From Sipunculus nudus (taxonomy: Eukaryota; Annelida; Sipuncula; Golfingiida; Sipunculidae): a DNA stretch of 64,000 bases. The translations under genes were made by a program, and so were the position numbers. The notes below the pieces were generated by a model. The model made no database searches, was not told the origin of the DNA, and saw only the letters and a program-made list of their open reading frames with translations. Of the stretch, positions 25,101-34,170 are shown in pieces (positions within the stretch are counted from its first letter, which is position 1; every line of letters begins with the position of its first letter). Where the stretch lies: the NCBI GenBank assembly GCA_026874595.1, contig CM049315.1, forward strand, positions 68,271,916 to 68,335,915, written 5' to 3'.

Positions 25101-27245
25101 TATAGCTCAGATGACTTATAGTCAGCTGAGCTAAAAAGGGTGTAAGGAGTAGGAAATGTCACATGACCTACCTTTCTTGGACTGGTAATGGCTGACAAAA
25201 TTGCATTAAGGTTACTCAAGGTCACATCAAGGTCATTGACCCTCATTAACCAGTCTCCTGAAACCGAAAGCAACAAGATCAGTAGCCAAGTCAGCAAAAA
25301 TGACAAACAGAGAATTTAATTTACGATAACATCAAGGGATCCATGGGTCACGGCACTCAGCTGTAATTTACCTATGACAGAAAAATATAAAATCTTAGTG
25401 CACAGAATTTTTTTTGTTATATTGTTGCATTTGAAAATGTTAATCCTAATGCTTCATTAATTAGTACTGATATTAGGCAGTCCTGAAGTGTAACAATACT
25501 CTTACTGGTATAAGGGAGGTGTTTCATTAATTTCACAAATAAGGAACGAGGACGTAGTGACCCAGCTTTGGATTTATGTTGAATTTGCGATTCATAGGTC
25601 CAATGGTTTCAAAACTTGCCTTGTTAATTAATGTCAGGACAGCTGGAAACACAGATGGATGATTGACAAAGTACCATCACTATAGCGCAGTTATAGTCAC
25701 CTGAGCTAAAAATATATAACTACTAGGTTCAAGGAGATTAATTTTGACATGTCTGGATACTATCGAAGAACATGAACTGCCTGAGAGCTACAGATCAGCA
25801 TGACTAAAATCAGCCAAGACAAAAATGAAAACAAACCTGTGGGCCATGGTGCTCAGCTGAAATTTAGTCTTAATCTTTAAAAAAATGTCTGTAGATAACG
25901 TACTACATTTTTAAGAATCAAAAGATTATATCTATATGCATCTATATGATGAATATGATGACCACAGGGCTCACAAGACCCAGCATAAAGAATAAAAGGT
26001 GGCAGTTAAATATTTTTTTCTGTGAAAACAAGAAGTTTCAAATCAGAGGAAAATATATGCAGTACTTCAAAAGTTATGGGCTGAATGAAAGTCCTTCATT
26101 TCCAGAGATTTGAACTTGAAGATAAAGATCAAGGTCACCTGACAACTTGGTTGAAACCATACATGTGTATGAAATTTGAAGGGAAAACATGCTGTACCTC
26201 AAAAGTTATGGGGTTCACCATAATCATGTATTTTGGCAAATTTGACCTTGAAGGTCAAGGTCACTGGTTTTCAAACTTGATTGACAACTTATACCAGCTG
26301 ACATCGATTATAAGAAAAATACATCCATCCACTAGAGAAACATAATGTTTTTGTTCTTTTCCACAAATTCTACATATATTTAAGGTCAAGGCCACTCTCA
26401 TAATAAAGGTCATGACCCCAATATATACAGAATTCATACTGTAACCCATATCTATGCATGTGAAGAGAAATCTGTCCATTTGTTTTTGACTTACTCTGTC
26501 AAATGGTAATGATGGCACAACAGGCTACTAACAGGCACAATAGCAAGGAAACAATTATGGTGGCGCCACCAGTCACAGCTATCTAAGATCTCTGGCCAAC
26601 CTGATTTTTGGACCAATCCATGCAATCCCTCTTGAGATGTTTAAGATTTTGTGTGATTTAAAAAGAAAATGACCTGTTCAAAGTCCAGGTCACACACTGG
26701 AAAAGAAAACTTCACTAGCGGGACTGTTCAATCAGTTTATATATTCTGTTACAGTATCAATTGTATGTAAAACTTACCAATTTTGATATGACCATGTTTT
26801 ACAGCTTCCCCACCAGGTGTCAGGGCAAGTACTTGGATACAATCTTCATTGAGTCCTGTTATCTCCAGCAATTTTTCACTAAAAGCTCCTTCAACAATCC
26901 CGAAAAGCAATTCACACAAAGAGGTCTGGCGTCCATATTTATGCCTTTGAGGGTCAACATCAATGTACACATCATAAATTAATCCATTAATACATACATC
27001 ATTAATATGCAAATGATTCATCTGCTGATGAGGCATCATGGGAAGGGGCCTGTGTTTCTGAGATTGCCCACCAGGTGGCCCTGTAGGTTTTTTCCTCTGA
27101 TTGTGTTGGTTTCTGAGTTTTGGAAGTGGCCTTGGTGACTGATATTTATCTGTGTCACTGTAGTCGTATCCATCATGGCTGTCAGCTGCTGAGCCACTCC
27201 TCGACTGCTGATTTTTCATGGCTGTCTGGTTATTCCTATCAGCAT
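264..27245 (-). CDS. INTU: INTU (inturned), multi-exon gene, 3' part off the left edge
   Basis: Nine exons on the minus strand join in phase into one protein matching the inturned family. Inturned is a scaffold of the CPLANE (ciliogenesis and planar polarity effector) complex. With Fuzzy it acts as a RAB23 guanine-nucleotide exchange module at the ciliary base, and it is needed for intraflagellar transport and planar cell polarity. Visible in order: a basic, Pro/Gln-rich N-terminal region, a PDZ domain (exons 27245-26778 and 25257-25172), a Pro-rich linker, then the first Longin-like domain (from PHAVMYLTLDV, exon 9435-9232, through exons 6946, 5628 and 5061). The last exon in the window ends at ILGSCLTYK, about half way along the roughly 940-residue vertebrate protein, so the later Longin-like domains lie left of position 1. 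All introns are GT-AG. No frameshift or in-frame stop occurs, so the gene looks functional. Confidence 0.95.
327..1164 (-). other. INTU intron with a HINE-like tail fragment
   Basis: AT-rich intron of 838 bp. Plus-strand positions about 1045-1135 resemble the 3' end of the HINE-like repeat: a GTGCCCTGTTGACAG motif, then a hairpin ending in TCAGCTGAGCTAAA. Nothing else was recognised. Confidence 0.6.
1165..1218 (-). CDS. INTU: INTU exon, 18 codons
   Basis: Acceptor TTCCAG and donor GTATGT bound an exon with phase 0 at both ends. It reads LTVNNCLSEFESADFYDM, continuing the LPEEIK end of the previous exon and leading into SEDYYDM. Order and spacing match the family segment between the first Longin-like domain and the ILGS motif. 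Confidence 0.95.
1219..1606 (-). other. Short INTU intron
   Basis: 388 bp, AT-rich, GT-AG. Nothing further was seen in it. Confidence 0.8.
1607..1784 (-). CDS. INTU: INTU exon, 59 codons plus one split base
   Basis: Acceptor TTTTCCAG, donor GTGAAG. The first base (T) completes an AGT serine codon begun by the exon ending at 4984. It encodes ALSQKDNHGRLDHLFHLMLQ at the start and GLELPEEIK at the end. The RLDHLF and LPEEIK blocks are conserved in inturned, at the close of the first Longin-like domain. Confidence 0.96.
1845..2312. mobile_element. hAT-type MITE, copy 1 (AAGTCC-rich)
   Basis: Ends are CAGTGATGTAG at left and its inverse CTACATCACTG at right. Flanks are the 8-bp near-duplicates CTGTAAAG (1837-1844) and CTGTGAAG (2313-2320). 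Eight-base duplications with T at position 2 and A at position 7 are typical of hAT insertion. The interior is packed with AAGTCC/GAGTCC hexamers at both ends and has no ORF, so it is a non-autonomous element. A second copy lies at 43449-43950. Confidence 0.8.
3121..3143. repeat. TA microsatellite
   Basis: Uninterrupted alternating TA, followed shortly by a G homopolymer near 3181. Confidence 0.9.
3370..4700 (+). repeat. Tandem repeat of about 300 bp with TGACCTTGACCTTTGACC motifs
   Basis: Units recur near 3400, 3700 and 4000. Each holds a CCTCTATTGGCAGGTGAACTA-like stretch, an AAAAGTTTGGCT stretch, a GTGACCTTGACCTTTGACC block and a GGGCCATA stretch. Related sequence recurs near 26100-26700, 35640-35800 and 39830-40340. 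Short ORFs in it are not conserved between units, so it is non-coding repeat DNA. Confidence 0.85.
4984..5061 (-). CDS. INTU: INTU exon, 25 codons with split codons at both ends
   Basis: Acceptor ATTTCAG, donor GTAAAG. The first base (G) completes an AGG arginine codon; the last two (AG) start the serine codon finished in the next exon. It reads MDLYELNKLMSNMSRLLKLL then YGSLK. This fits the final helix and LLYGSL motif of the first Longin-like domain. Degenerate copies of its acceptor lie in the adjacent intron. Confidence 0.95.
5095..5335. repeat. Two-copy tandem repeat, period 121 bp, beside an INTU acceptor
   Basis: Blocks starting near 5101 and 5222 are almost identical (AGCTCATAAAAATCCACCCT, then a GAAATACCCATCAGG stretch, then an ACAACCTGAAATCTACATT stretch). 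The start of each unit resembles 5045-5067, which is the exon start plus acceptor on the minus strand. The repeat therefore seems to have grown from the splice-site region. Confidence 0.85.
5539..5628 (-). CDS. INTU: INTU exon, 29 codons with split codons at both ends
   Basis: Acceptor TATTTCAG, donor GTAGGC. The first base (C) completes AAC (Asn) from the exon ending at 6834; the last two (AG) start an Arg codon. It reads STLVIDDQLVHVGYLKEGQE then VLMLAVPAL, forming beta strands of the first Longin-like domain and aligning with the family block ahead of the LYGSL helix. Confidence 0.96.
5629..6833 (-). other. INTU intron with donor-side minisatellite
   Basis: 1.2 kb, AT-rich. Its donor end carries a 22-bp minisatellite (6742-6831). 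A GGTGGCACCACC motif occurs near 6702, like the punctuation motif of the 28-30 kb array. No coding sequence was recognised. Confidence 0.75.
6742..6831. repeat. 22-bp minisatellite, four units, abutting an INTU 5' splice site
   Basis: Units of the type TCTGTTACACTGCCATGGTT-AC start at 6742, 6764, 6786 and 6808. On the minus strand the array begins inside the donor (GTGAGTATCC...) of the exon ending at 6834. Units differ by one to three bases. Confidence 0.9.
6834..6946 (-). CDS. INTU: INTU exon, 37 codons plus two bases
   Basis: Acceptor TTTTTAG, donor GTGAGT. It starts in phase 0 and ends with AA of a split Asn codon. It reads EDVLYQFPKEDSKLVEARGM, FTTLTHMMVDVTGNPAV. The LYQFP...RGMFTTL pattern matches the helix region of the first Longin-like domain. 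Confidence 0.96.
6947..9231 (-). other. INTU intron, 2.3 kb
   Basis: AT-rich. A degenerate HINE-like piece lies near 8105-8215 (a CAAGTGACCGATGGGTCA head and a GCTCAGCTGACTGTAAGTCA hairpin). A run of 14 G occurs at 8636-8649. The ORF at 7309-7536 on the plus strand has no support. Confidence 0.7.
9232..9435 (-). CDS. INTU: INTU exon, 68 codons: Pro-rich linker and start of Longin-like 1
   Basis: Acceptor ATCTTACAG, donor GTGAGT, phase 0 at both ends. It begins IKLTLQTLVDD, the last PDZ strand, runs through a linker with DPPPKPPPVRK, and ends SLPHAVMYLTLDVSSDVMLE-K. The PHAVMYLTL block is the first strand of the Longin-like domain and is strongly family-specific. Confidence 0.97.
9436..14747 (-). 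other. First part of a 15.7-kb INTU intron, mostly unrecognised
   Basis: AT-rich, with no exon recognised. At 9705 a TA is followed by CAGTGAAATCCC, like one end of a pogo/Tc1-type element, with no partner end found nearby. Between about 10270 and 10640 a TGACCTCTGACCTCATT-type motif recurs three times. At 11120-11640 there is a stretch rich in AATTCAA words. The rest shows nothing. Confidence 0.6.
14748..19308 (+). mobile_element. HINE/pearl-like element, long copy 1
   Basis: The head is CAAGGGACCTATGGGTCACG followed by GCGCTCAGCTGA. The 3' end has a GGAC microsatellite (19209-19262), then a hairpin closing with AGTCAGCTGAGCTAA. GCTCAGCTGA near the head is the inverse of TCAGCTGAGC at the tail. 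Inside are GA-rich (16268-16341) and G-homopolymer (16897, 17446, 17730) tracts and no long ORF. Short subterminal inverted repeats, a microsatellite and a terminal 3' hairpin ending CTAA are the layout of Helentron-associated HINE/DINE-1 and bivalve pearl elements. Class assignment is inferred. The copy may be several related elements run together. Confidence 0.65.
16268..16341. repeat. GA-rich microsatellite in HINE copy 1
   Basis: Interrupted GA dinucleotides between a GGAGGGAGGAAGGGAGGC stretch and a GGCTCTCTGGTAATTACTGC stretch. The same context flanks the longer tract at 21970-22150, so the site belongs to the repeat family. Confidence 0.9.
19309..20676. other. Intron spacer between two HINE copies
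   Basis: AT-rich, with no coding sequence, RNA gene or recognisable repeat. Confidence 0.6.
21970..22150. repeat. GA-rich microsatellite in HINE copy 2
   Basis: Long interrupted GA tract, more than twice the length of the matching tract in copy 1. Arg/Glu or Ser/Leu repeat ORFs across it are artefacts of the dinucleotide. Confidence 0.95.
23147..23293 (+). CDS. Exon-like ORF inside the transposon, unknown protein
   Basis: ATG at 23147 opens 49 codons ending exactly at a strong donor (CTG|GTAAGTG). The peptide begins MNAQMVCFVKNYAQQIYLER and ends STSTYAVIHDGRL. Its composition is like a folded protein, with mixed charge and no low complexity. I do not recognise the family, and no following exon is visible inside the element. 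It could be the first coding exon of a captured host gene (transduplication), the start of an otherwise lost transposase, or chance. The preceding 200 bp are CpG-rich and could be a carried promoter. No stop codon falls between the ATG and the donor. Confidence 0.4.
23762..24199. mobile_element. 438-bp near-perfect palindrome (foldback MITE)
   Basis: The arms of about 205 bp start TATCTAAAACCCGGAGATCT and mirror each other with only a few differences (a one-base gap near the CCCGGAGATCGCG block, a single change near GTGCACAAAG). The spacer is about 25 bp around 23980. CCGGAGATC words recur through the arms. The ends fit a TA target. It lies inside the 22877-24318 transposon and so is younger than it. 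No ORF. Confidence 0.9.
25172..25257 (-). CDS. INTU: INTU exon, PDZ core, 28 codons plus two bases
   Basis: Acceptor GGTTTCAG, donor GTAGGT. The first two bases (GA) complete a glycine codon with the G at 26778. It reads GDWLMRVNDLDVTLSNLNAI then LSAITSPRK. This is the PDZ betaD-alphaB-betaF region, and the GD.L..VND.DV motif is typical. The exon sits between two HINE-like insertions, one ending 37 bp downstream and one beginning 76 bp upstream. Confidence 0.97.
25258..26777 (-). other. INTU intron with a short HINE copy and GACCTTGAC repeats
   Basis: A short HINE-like copy spans 25333-25713. Another degenerate head is near 25834 (GGGCCATGGTGCTCAGCTGA). From about 26100 to 26700 lie repeats of the 3370-4700 type, including GACCTTGAAGGTCAAGGTCA. 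A GGTGGCGCCACC motif is near 26560. No exon was recognised. Confidence 0.7.
25333..25713 (+). mobile_element. Short HINE/pearl-like copy
   Basis: Head CAAGGGATCCATGGGTCACG and a tail ending TCACCTGAGCTAAAAA, about 380 bp apart. The GGAC tract is reduced to scattered GGACAG. It keeps the GTCCAATGGTTTCAAAACTT block seen before the tail of longer copies. Confidence 0.65.
26778..27245 (-). CDS. INTU: INTU exon, 155 codons: N-terminal region and first half of PDZ
   Basis: Acceptor TTTTTTCAG, donor GTAAGT. It starts with two bases of a split codon and ends with the G of a glycine codon. The N-terminal two thirds is polar and low complexity (SAADSHDGYDYSDTDKYQSP, then Pro/Gln/Lys-rich). Then come GLIYDVYIDVDPQRHKYGRQ, a LLFGIVEGAF helix, and the PDZ carboxylate loop with PGGEAVKHGHIKIG. 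A Met at 27219 is in frame, but the exon is open up to its acceptor, so it is probably not the true start. Confidence 0.95.
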
Positions 27246-28299
27246 CTGAAAAATAAAATACAGTTATAAACTAGAAAAGCACTCAGCGCAGACCTCCACC
27301 GAATGGCACCGTAAGAAATGCTGCATTTTTCCTTAAACAAATTTCTGGATTCAGACAGCAATCCAGATCACCGCCAAAATTATTATCTATTGTTCCTTGT
27401 GTCATTGCAGAGCTATCCTGAAAATTTCATCAAAATCTGTTAACAACTTTTGAGTAAAATTGCAAACAGACAGACAAATAATCCAATGCTTGCAAAAACA
27501 TAACTTCCTTGGCAGAGGTAATCATCTGATCACAAGCTATACTCTGTAACAGCATTTATGAAAGATGTTCATTGGGCTGACAGGAGTACTTAAGATCAAG
27601 CAAAGGTATAGCATCATTGCGGCCCTGTGACATTAGGTCAGATTAGATTTAGAGAGTCTATGACCAGCTAACTGGCATCAGAGTGCCTTTACATCCTTTA
27701 ACAAGGACCTCACTATTGAGTAAAATGATAATGCAAATATTTTTGTCATTTTTGACAACACCTCATGGTCTACACATACTTGACATAAACCATACTAATC
27801 ATTAGCTTTTTTAGCATACTTTATACAAACACTTACCATGCGTGAGAAAAATTTCTCTTAACTCTGCTTTTTGGGAAAACACCCAGCATATATGCTGAAT
27901 TCTGACTGCATGAATACAAGCATGGTTCACACAGGTTACTGGATGAGAGCCAACTTGTTTGCAATACAGGAAATGACTCTCATATATCTTTATATATTTT
28001 TTTACAGAAAACTACTGGACTTTTGAACCAACATATAATAAAGCTATAAAAAAATTAATATTATTACAAAAGATTTTGTGCAAAACAATAAAATTCACTC
28101 ACCACAATGGCACATTGCATATATAAATTGAGACACAAAATCAAAATTATTAAATAACAAGGCCTACAGGCCTAATGCGAACCTGTGCATATGGATATAC
28201 ACCAGGTATAACGCTTCAGTGCTGAACCACTACTTTTCATATATATGAACAATGCAAGTTCTAAACATTTTGAACAAGAAACAATACACAAACATCACT

Positions 28300-30115
28300 G
28301 CTGAAATTCTGGCATGGGTGCACACAACACAAAAATTATTGTAGGTGGCACCACCAGTCTTGTATACAACAAAGCTATTTGACATGTACACATATGCCAA
28401 ATTTCAGGCTGATATATCAAATTCCTCTTTAGAAATAAGCAGGCACATACACTTTGCAAAAGTCACTGTAGATGGCGACACCTGTCTTGTGAACAAGAAG
28501 GCCATCAAAGACACATAGACAGGTCAAAATATCAGTCCAATACGTCAAACTTACCTTGAGTCTGATGCATGGGGCTGGCAGGCTTAGGTGAGAAGGGCAG
28601 TTGCCACGAGTGAACTGTGACAAATTGCTAGCACTGAGTGAACTCATGAATCATTTCTGTGAAATATATGACAATTTGGCTGAACAGTTTCAGAGTAGAA
28701 GATTTTTAAAGCTTTTTTTAGCTTTTTCCCTATAAAATCTAAGACAAGTGACCCATGGGTCATGACGCTCAGCTGACTGGGAAGAGATTCGCAAAAGGAA
28801 ATTTTATCATCAGAATGGTAGTATATACCCATTCAACTGAAGCATCAAACAGATTAACCAACAGGCCAAGATTTAGTCTGTATTTATATATCTCAAAAAT
28901 AGAGAAAAATGTGTAAACTTTTAAAACTAGAATACGGGTAACCGACAAGTGACTACATGTATCTGCCAAAATCGGATAGTGAGGCATGGATTGAGTGGCA
29001 AGGGGAAATAGAGTGAGGTATGTTGCATATTAGCATGGATGTCTGCAGCCTAAATGTGTATGTAGGTTGTGCCACCTACCACAAATCCAGAAAGCTGTCC
29101 AAGCTGTATACACCTGCAAAATTTTAGGCAGAAAAGTCAAACCATTACATGTATATGAGCGATTTTTGCCCATGGCAGACAAACAGACAAACACTGTGCA
29201 AAAATCTTTGCAGGTAACCCCTCCAGTTTTGTGTATGATAAAGACCTATGTGAGATCTAAACACATGCACAATTTTGGCCCAATCGGTCAAATGGTTCCT
29301 GAGATATGGGCTTGGATGTGTCCAGCGTTAACTAGAATGTAGGTGGCGCCACCTGTCATAAAATCAAGAAAGCTGTCCACGATGTATAAACCTGCAAAAT
29401 TTTAGGCAGTTATGTCGAACCACTACAGAGAAATGAGTAATTTTAGGCCACGGCAGACTAACAGACAGACGCTTTGCAAACATTGTTACAGGTGGCGCCA
29501 CCATTTTTTGTGTATGTTACAGAGCTATCAAAGGGCTACATTTGTATAAAGTTTATTTCCTGATCGGTCAAACGGTTACCGAGATATAAGCTTGGATGTC
29601 ATCAGCGTGAACGTGAACGTAGGTGGCGCCACCTGTCATAAAATCAAGAAAGCTATCCTGGATATATACACATGACGAATTTCAGGTGAATTAGTCAATT
29701 CACTGCAGAGATATGAGTGATTTTAACCTAAGGCAGATGAACAGATGGACACTGTGCAAACATGGTTACAGGTGGCGCCACCATTTTTTGTGTATGTTAT
29801 AAAGCAATCCAAGGGCTACATTTGTATCAATTTTATTTCCTGATCGGTCAAACGGTTCCCGAGATATGAGGGTTTATGAGTGGAAACAGACCCACAAATG
29901 GACACTGGATAGAGAGGAAAGGTCAGAGGTCAATGCAAATTGGTTAGGCTCCAGTTCACATGTGACCCAATAATAGGTGTAAGTTTGGGAAAAATCGGTC
30001 CATTAGTCTCCGAAGAGTTCTCTGGAAACGAACGCCGCCGCGGCGGAGGAACTCGGTCAAAAACATAGTATCCGCAAAACTTCTTTTTGGCGGATACAAA
30101 AATACAGGTGGCTCC
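28300..30115. repeat. Tandem array punctuated by the palindrome GGTGGCGCCACC
   Basis: GGTGGC(G/A)CCACC or degenerate forms occur near 28346, 28470, 29065, 29212, 29340, 29490, 29622, 29770 and 30106. The unit is about 285 bp, built of two half-units of about 140 bp. One half has CTGTCATAAAATCAAGAAAG, the other ATTTTTTGTGTATGTTA and a CGGTCAAACGGTT block. Positions 30020-30100 hold a GC-rich end with GTATCCGC...GCGGATAC inverted arms. No conserved ORF. Single motif copies occur near 6702 and 26560. Confidence 0.85.
28555..28656 (-). other. Exon-like segment upstream of the PDZ exon (possible poison or 5' UTR exon)
   Basis: A 102-bp segment with a good acceptor (ATTTCACAG) and a strong donor (AAG|GTAAGT). 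Its length is a multiple of three and it joins the 27245 exon in phase, but that frame holds TAG at 28630-28628. The next in-frame ATG is at 28570. If included between the candidate first exon and 27245, it would stop translation. Alternatively it is an alternative 5' exon giving a start at 28570, or a chance pair of splice sites. Confidence 0.35.
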
Positions 30116-32559
30116 ACCAGTCTGCAGAAACTAATAAAAACACTTAATGGTCAATATCCATGCAAAAAATCATGGTGATCTCTGCATTAGTTGTTCAGAT
30201 ACTTCAGTTTTTGTATCAAATTGTCCATTATTCTGAGGGATACTTCGGAGTCCTATAGCTTGAAGGATTTGGGTAACAGAGACCTAATTTCAAGTTTCCA
30301 CAGGCACCTTTCATGGGCCTCCTTGCATGACAAGAATGAAGATTCTAGGTCCAGTTGTTGCGATTTGTACCCTGTTGACAGATAACCACATCTTTAAAGG
30401 TCTCAAAAAAAAGAAAAAAATTCATAAAAATTTGAAAAACAAGGGACCTATGGGTCACGACGCTCAGCTGTTATATATGATTAAAAATATTATTTACAAA
30501 TGAGGCACATGCTGGTTTTGTGTGGTAATAAATATAAGCTGTATTATGAGGTGTTGTTGTTTAGCTTATGTATGATTTTGATAGTACCTTTGGAGACAGG
30601 GAAGAGGATTGATTTCATTTATTTTATTAACAAATGGAGTACTATTGTCACACAGATTTTGACTTGGCGATATAACTTATAAGCAGAATATATAATATAA
30701 GGGTTTAACTATTAATTAAAAAAAATTACAAATATTGTCCCAAATATAATTTTTATTAAAAATAATAAGAGAATCATGATTTTTTAAAATGAAATATAAC
30801 TTAAATGATTATTAAAATAATATTAAAGAATATATTCATGAATGAATTCATGAATACATTTTGAAAGTATTTGCACTGGTATTCATATAGTTTCATTTTT
30901 ACCTATATTCCCATTCTTTATGCAAGAAATTTTATAATGGAGTACATAATCATATTCATATTTAAATACAATTACAAAGTATTTGCACCATGTCTGGTAT
31001 TTATTCAGTTTTCACCAAACAATGATGTTGAGAATCCAGAATATACAAAATTCACACATTTAAATAATGATCATAAGTACCTGGTTTTATTTTATGGCTT
31101 TTATTTATATTAAAAAATAACTGTAATAAATTCTTTTTGGACTAATTTCACATCAATGTACACACTAGACACAGTAGGAATCTAGATTAATATTATCAAC
31201 TGCATCTTTGTCTATCATTAATTTCCATCATATGATCCCTAATGATTAGTAATGAATGATATGATTTACTTCTTTATCATTAAAATTTAACTGAAAAATA
31301 CCATAGGTGACTGCATGGTGTTATTTGGAATACGTGACATTCTATCCATCTATACAAGATTCTTATATCATCAGTAACTGCAAGTTAATTTCCTGTTATT
31401 ATAAACTAACAAATTCCTTTTCTATTTTTCTTTAATTTTTTATTAAAAAACCAATAAAAATTTATTAATTTATTGTTATGTAGTTGGTTAAAACTACTAG
31501 ATGAGTTGGGTTGGACACCTGGATCAACTGTGGCTGGCCATAAGCTGCCTGGATTCAGGTGTATGCCTCGCCTCAAGCATGCATAATTTGCTGAAAGTTC
31601 AACAAGGTCAACATACAGGTGACTCAAGAGGGGCTTGAGAGAGCCAAAGTCTGACAGGGTCTCATAAAAACATTAATAAAAGCTACAATTTTGGGCCAAT
31701 TTCTTTCAGCTTTCTAAACTTAAAAGCTGAAATCCTTATGTGTGCATGATATGAAAATTATATCAACAGTGCTCACAGGAAACAAACGTGCCATGGTCAA
31801 AGTTGGGCAAAATTTAAGTTACCAATTTTACATTTATACTAATAACTTATAAAATTTGAAAAATTCATAACTAATTTTGGGTATTCAATTGAATCTTGAT
31901 TAAATAATGTTACATCCCTGACAAAAAATCTCTAGCTTCAGCAATCTCCTTTTTAAGGGAGTAAATATATTTCTTGATTTTTTACAAAGTGCATTATGTT
32001 TGGGCCCTAATTTAAAACAAATACGCAATACTGATATCATTCTGGCATGTGCATAGAGAATGAAAAATATGTATATTATTTATGATTAAAGTGAGATCAG
32101 TGGTTTTGATATTAGGCAGTCTTGAAGTGTAACAATGGGTTTTTAATGGAAAAATGAAGTTTTTGAATAATATCTTGAAGGTATTAAGTCCTAGTGACCA
32201 AATTCTTGGCATGGTTGGGGATTTTGGAGACATCTAGCTGTATGCCGAATTTAAGGAACTAAGAGCTGAAGCTGGGGAGCTGAGCTCTTGCAAACTGCAT
32301 AATACTAGCTTGATGTAAAAAATATGTTACATGGTGCTTGAAAACCTGAATAAAATCTACAGTTTTTGATCAACTGGTTTCAAATTTTTGGTGTTAACAG
32401 TTGAAAAGGTAGCAAAAACATCCCTTAGCAAAAAACGAGCTTGCCGCGCATAGTTGCTGCAAACTTGCTGCAGCTTTGCAGCAACCTTGCAGCAAGGTCA
32501 CAAATTGCCATGCAAATTAGTTTGCGGCAACCTTGCTGCAGGCTTGCTGCAACCAGTGT

Positions 32560-33060
32560 TCCCGCAGCCCTTTTCCTGCAGCCTTCCCCCAGCCCTTTTC
32601 CTGCAGCCTTCCCGCAGCCTTTCTCGCACACTTCCCGCAGCCTTTCTCGCAAACTTCCAGCAGCCTTTCTCGCACACTTCCCGCAGCCCTTTTCCCGCAG
32701 CCCTTTTCCTGCAGCCTTCTCGCACACTTTCCCGCAGCCTTCTCGCACACTTCCCGCAGCCTCACACACTTCCTGCAGCTTCTCACACACTTTCCCGCAG
32801 CCTTCTTGCACACTTTCCCCCAGCCTTCCCGCACACTTCCTGCAGCCTTGCACACTTCCTGCAGCTTCTCGCACACTTTCCCGCAGCCTTCTCGCACACT
32901 TTCCCGCAGCCTTCTCGCACACTTCCTGAAGCCTTGCACACTTCCTGCAGCTTCTCGCACACTTTCCCGCAGCCTTCTCGCACATTTTCCTGCAGTCTTG
33001 CACACTTCCTGCAGCTTCTCGCACACTTTCCCGCAGCCTTCTCGCACACTTTCCTGCAGC
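32560..33060. repeat. Minisatellite, unit like CCTTCTCGCACACTTTCCCG-CAG
   Basis: About 20 variable units of 20-24 bp, each with CGCAG and CGCACACTT parts. It is open in several frames on both strands only because of its periodicity, so the long ORFs across it are artefacts. Confidence 0.95.
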
Positions 33061-34170
33061 AGGGGCCAATTAGATAGCAGCTAGCCATGATATGTATAAA
33101 CAATATCACGTGGGCTCACTTATTGTTTACAAGCAGACATGCCATGTCATTAGTCGGTGACTGTCTCTGCTCCAAATATAAATGCAGGTACTCAACAGAA
33201 CAAGCTCTCATGAAACTCCATTTAATTTGCACATACAATTAAACCTTAATCCATAATGGCTTTTAAATATAAACCAAACTTAATCAAGCTTTGTTAGAAA
33301 TTACACCCTGATGAATATGAATCAGAGTACACACTACACAGTCACACGAGTCCTGCATGAAGTTGTGTAGCTACATAGCTGAATAAAAGTTCTGGGTGAG
33401 TTTATTGTCAGGCCAAGGACTAGAAACATGAACCACAAAGTGACATTGGGTTACTTCAATATTGTTGGGAATTTCCCATTTACTTAGGGTGACATCTATA
33501 GACATACGTCAAACAGAATTTAGCAAATCAACTTTAAATGAAGCTTAGCCTAAGTATTTTAAAATTTGTGTGAAGATGAAAACAAAACCTTATTTAAAGT
33601 TACTGTTTAATATCAAATCAATAAAACTCAAAATGCATTGGAGTTCAATAAATGCATGATATACACGTTAACCACAGAATTTTATTCATGCTGCCAATGA
33701 TATTTCTGCCTTCCAGCTTGAATACATCTTTCAATCCCACCATTAATCTTAGTTTTTACTTTTACACAAAATTAAATTTAATACTACACTTTCTTTGTAT
33801 AAAATTACTTGAGGAAAAATCAATCTTATCAGTGCTGGGCAGCCCTTTATCAATGCTTGCTGCGGCAGCCCTTAGGGTACAAATATGTAGTTCAAACTTA
33901 CTGGTGGTAGTAACATAACACCCTCTCTTTGTTCCTCCCATCAACTGATTGTATGTTCTAATTAATCCAATAAGTCCTGTGAACATGCTGGATCTGTTGA
34001 ATGTTACTCTTACTTGAGCTATTTGGCACAGATCTTCATATTTTTAGAAGAGCTAACAAAGCACTGTCTTTTCCTAATTTTGCAAAAATGGCTGCTTTTC
34101 CCTCCAAAATCAGTTTAGCCAATCACAGCAGGGTAAGACAGGAAAAGTAGGGCAAATAAAACTGTAAAAG

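Larger units (their letters stand above)
20677..25134 (+). mobile_element. HINE/pearl-like element, long copy 2, carrying a nested transposon
   Basis: Head CAAGGGACCCATGGGTCACG at 20677. Tail GGAC tract (about 25070-25087) and terminal hairpin ending CTAA at 25134. It follows copy 1 closely over the first kilobase and around the GA tract (21970-22150). It is interrupted by a 1442-bp element at 22877-24318; without it the copy is about 3.0 kb. The tail stops only 37 bp from the donor of the INTU exon at 25172. Confidence 0.7.

Noticed and set aside
28429-28647. 72-codon minus-strand ORF beginning MSSLSASNLSQF as the INTU N-terminus
   Set aside because: Its frame reaches the donor at 28555 in phase 0, but the next exon needs one leftover base; joined in that frame it meets a stop within ten codons.
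32425-33109. Several long overlapping ORFs on both strands, up to 214 codons
   Set aside because: They arise from a 23-bp-type minisatellite without stops in several frames; the peptides are periodic and differ between frames.
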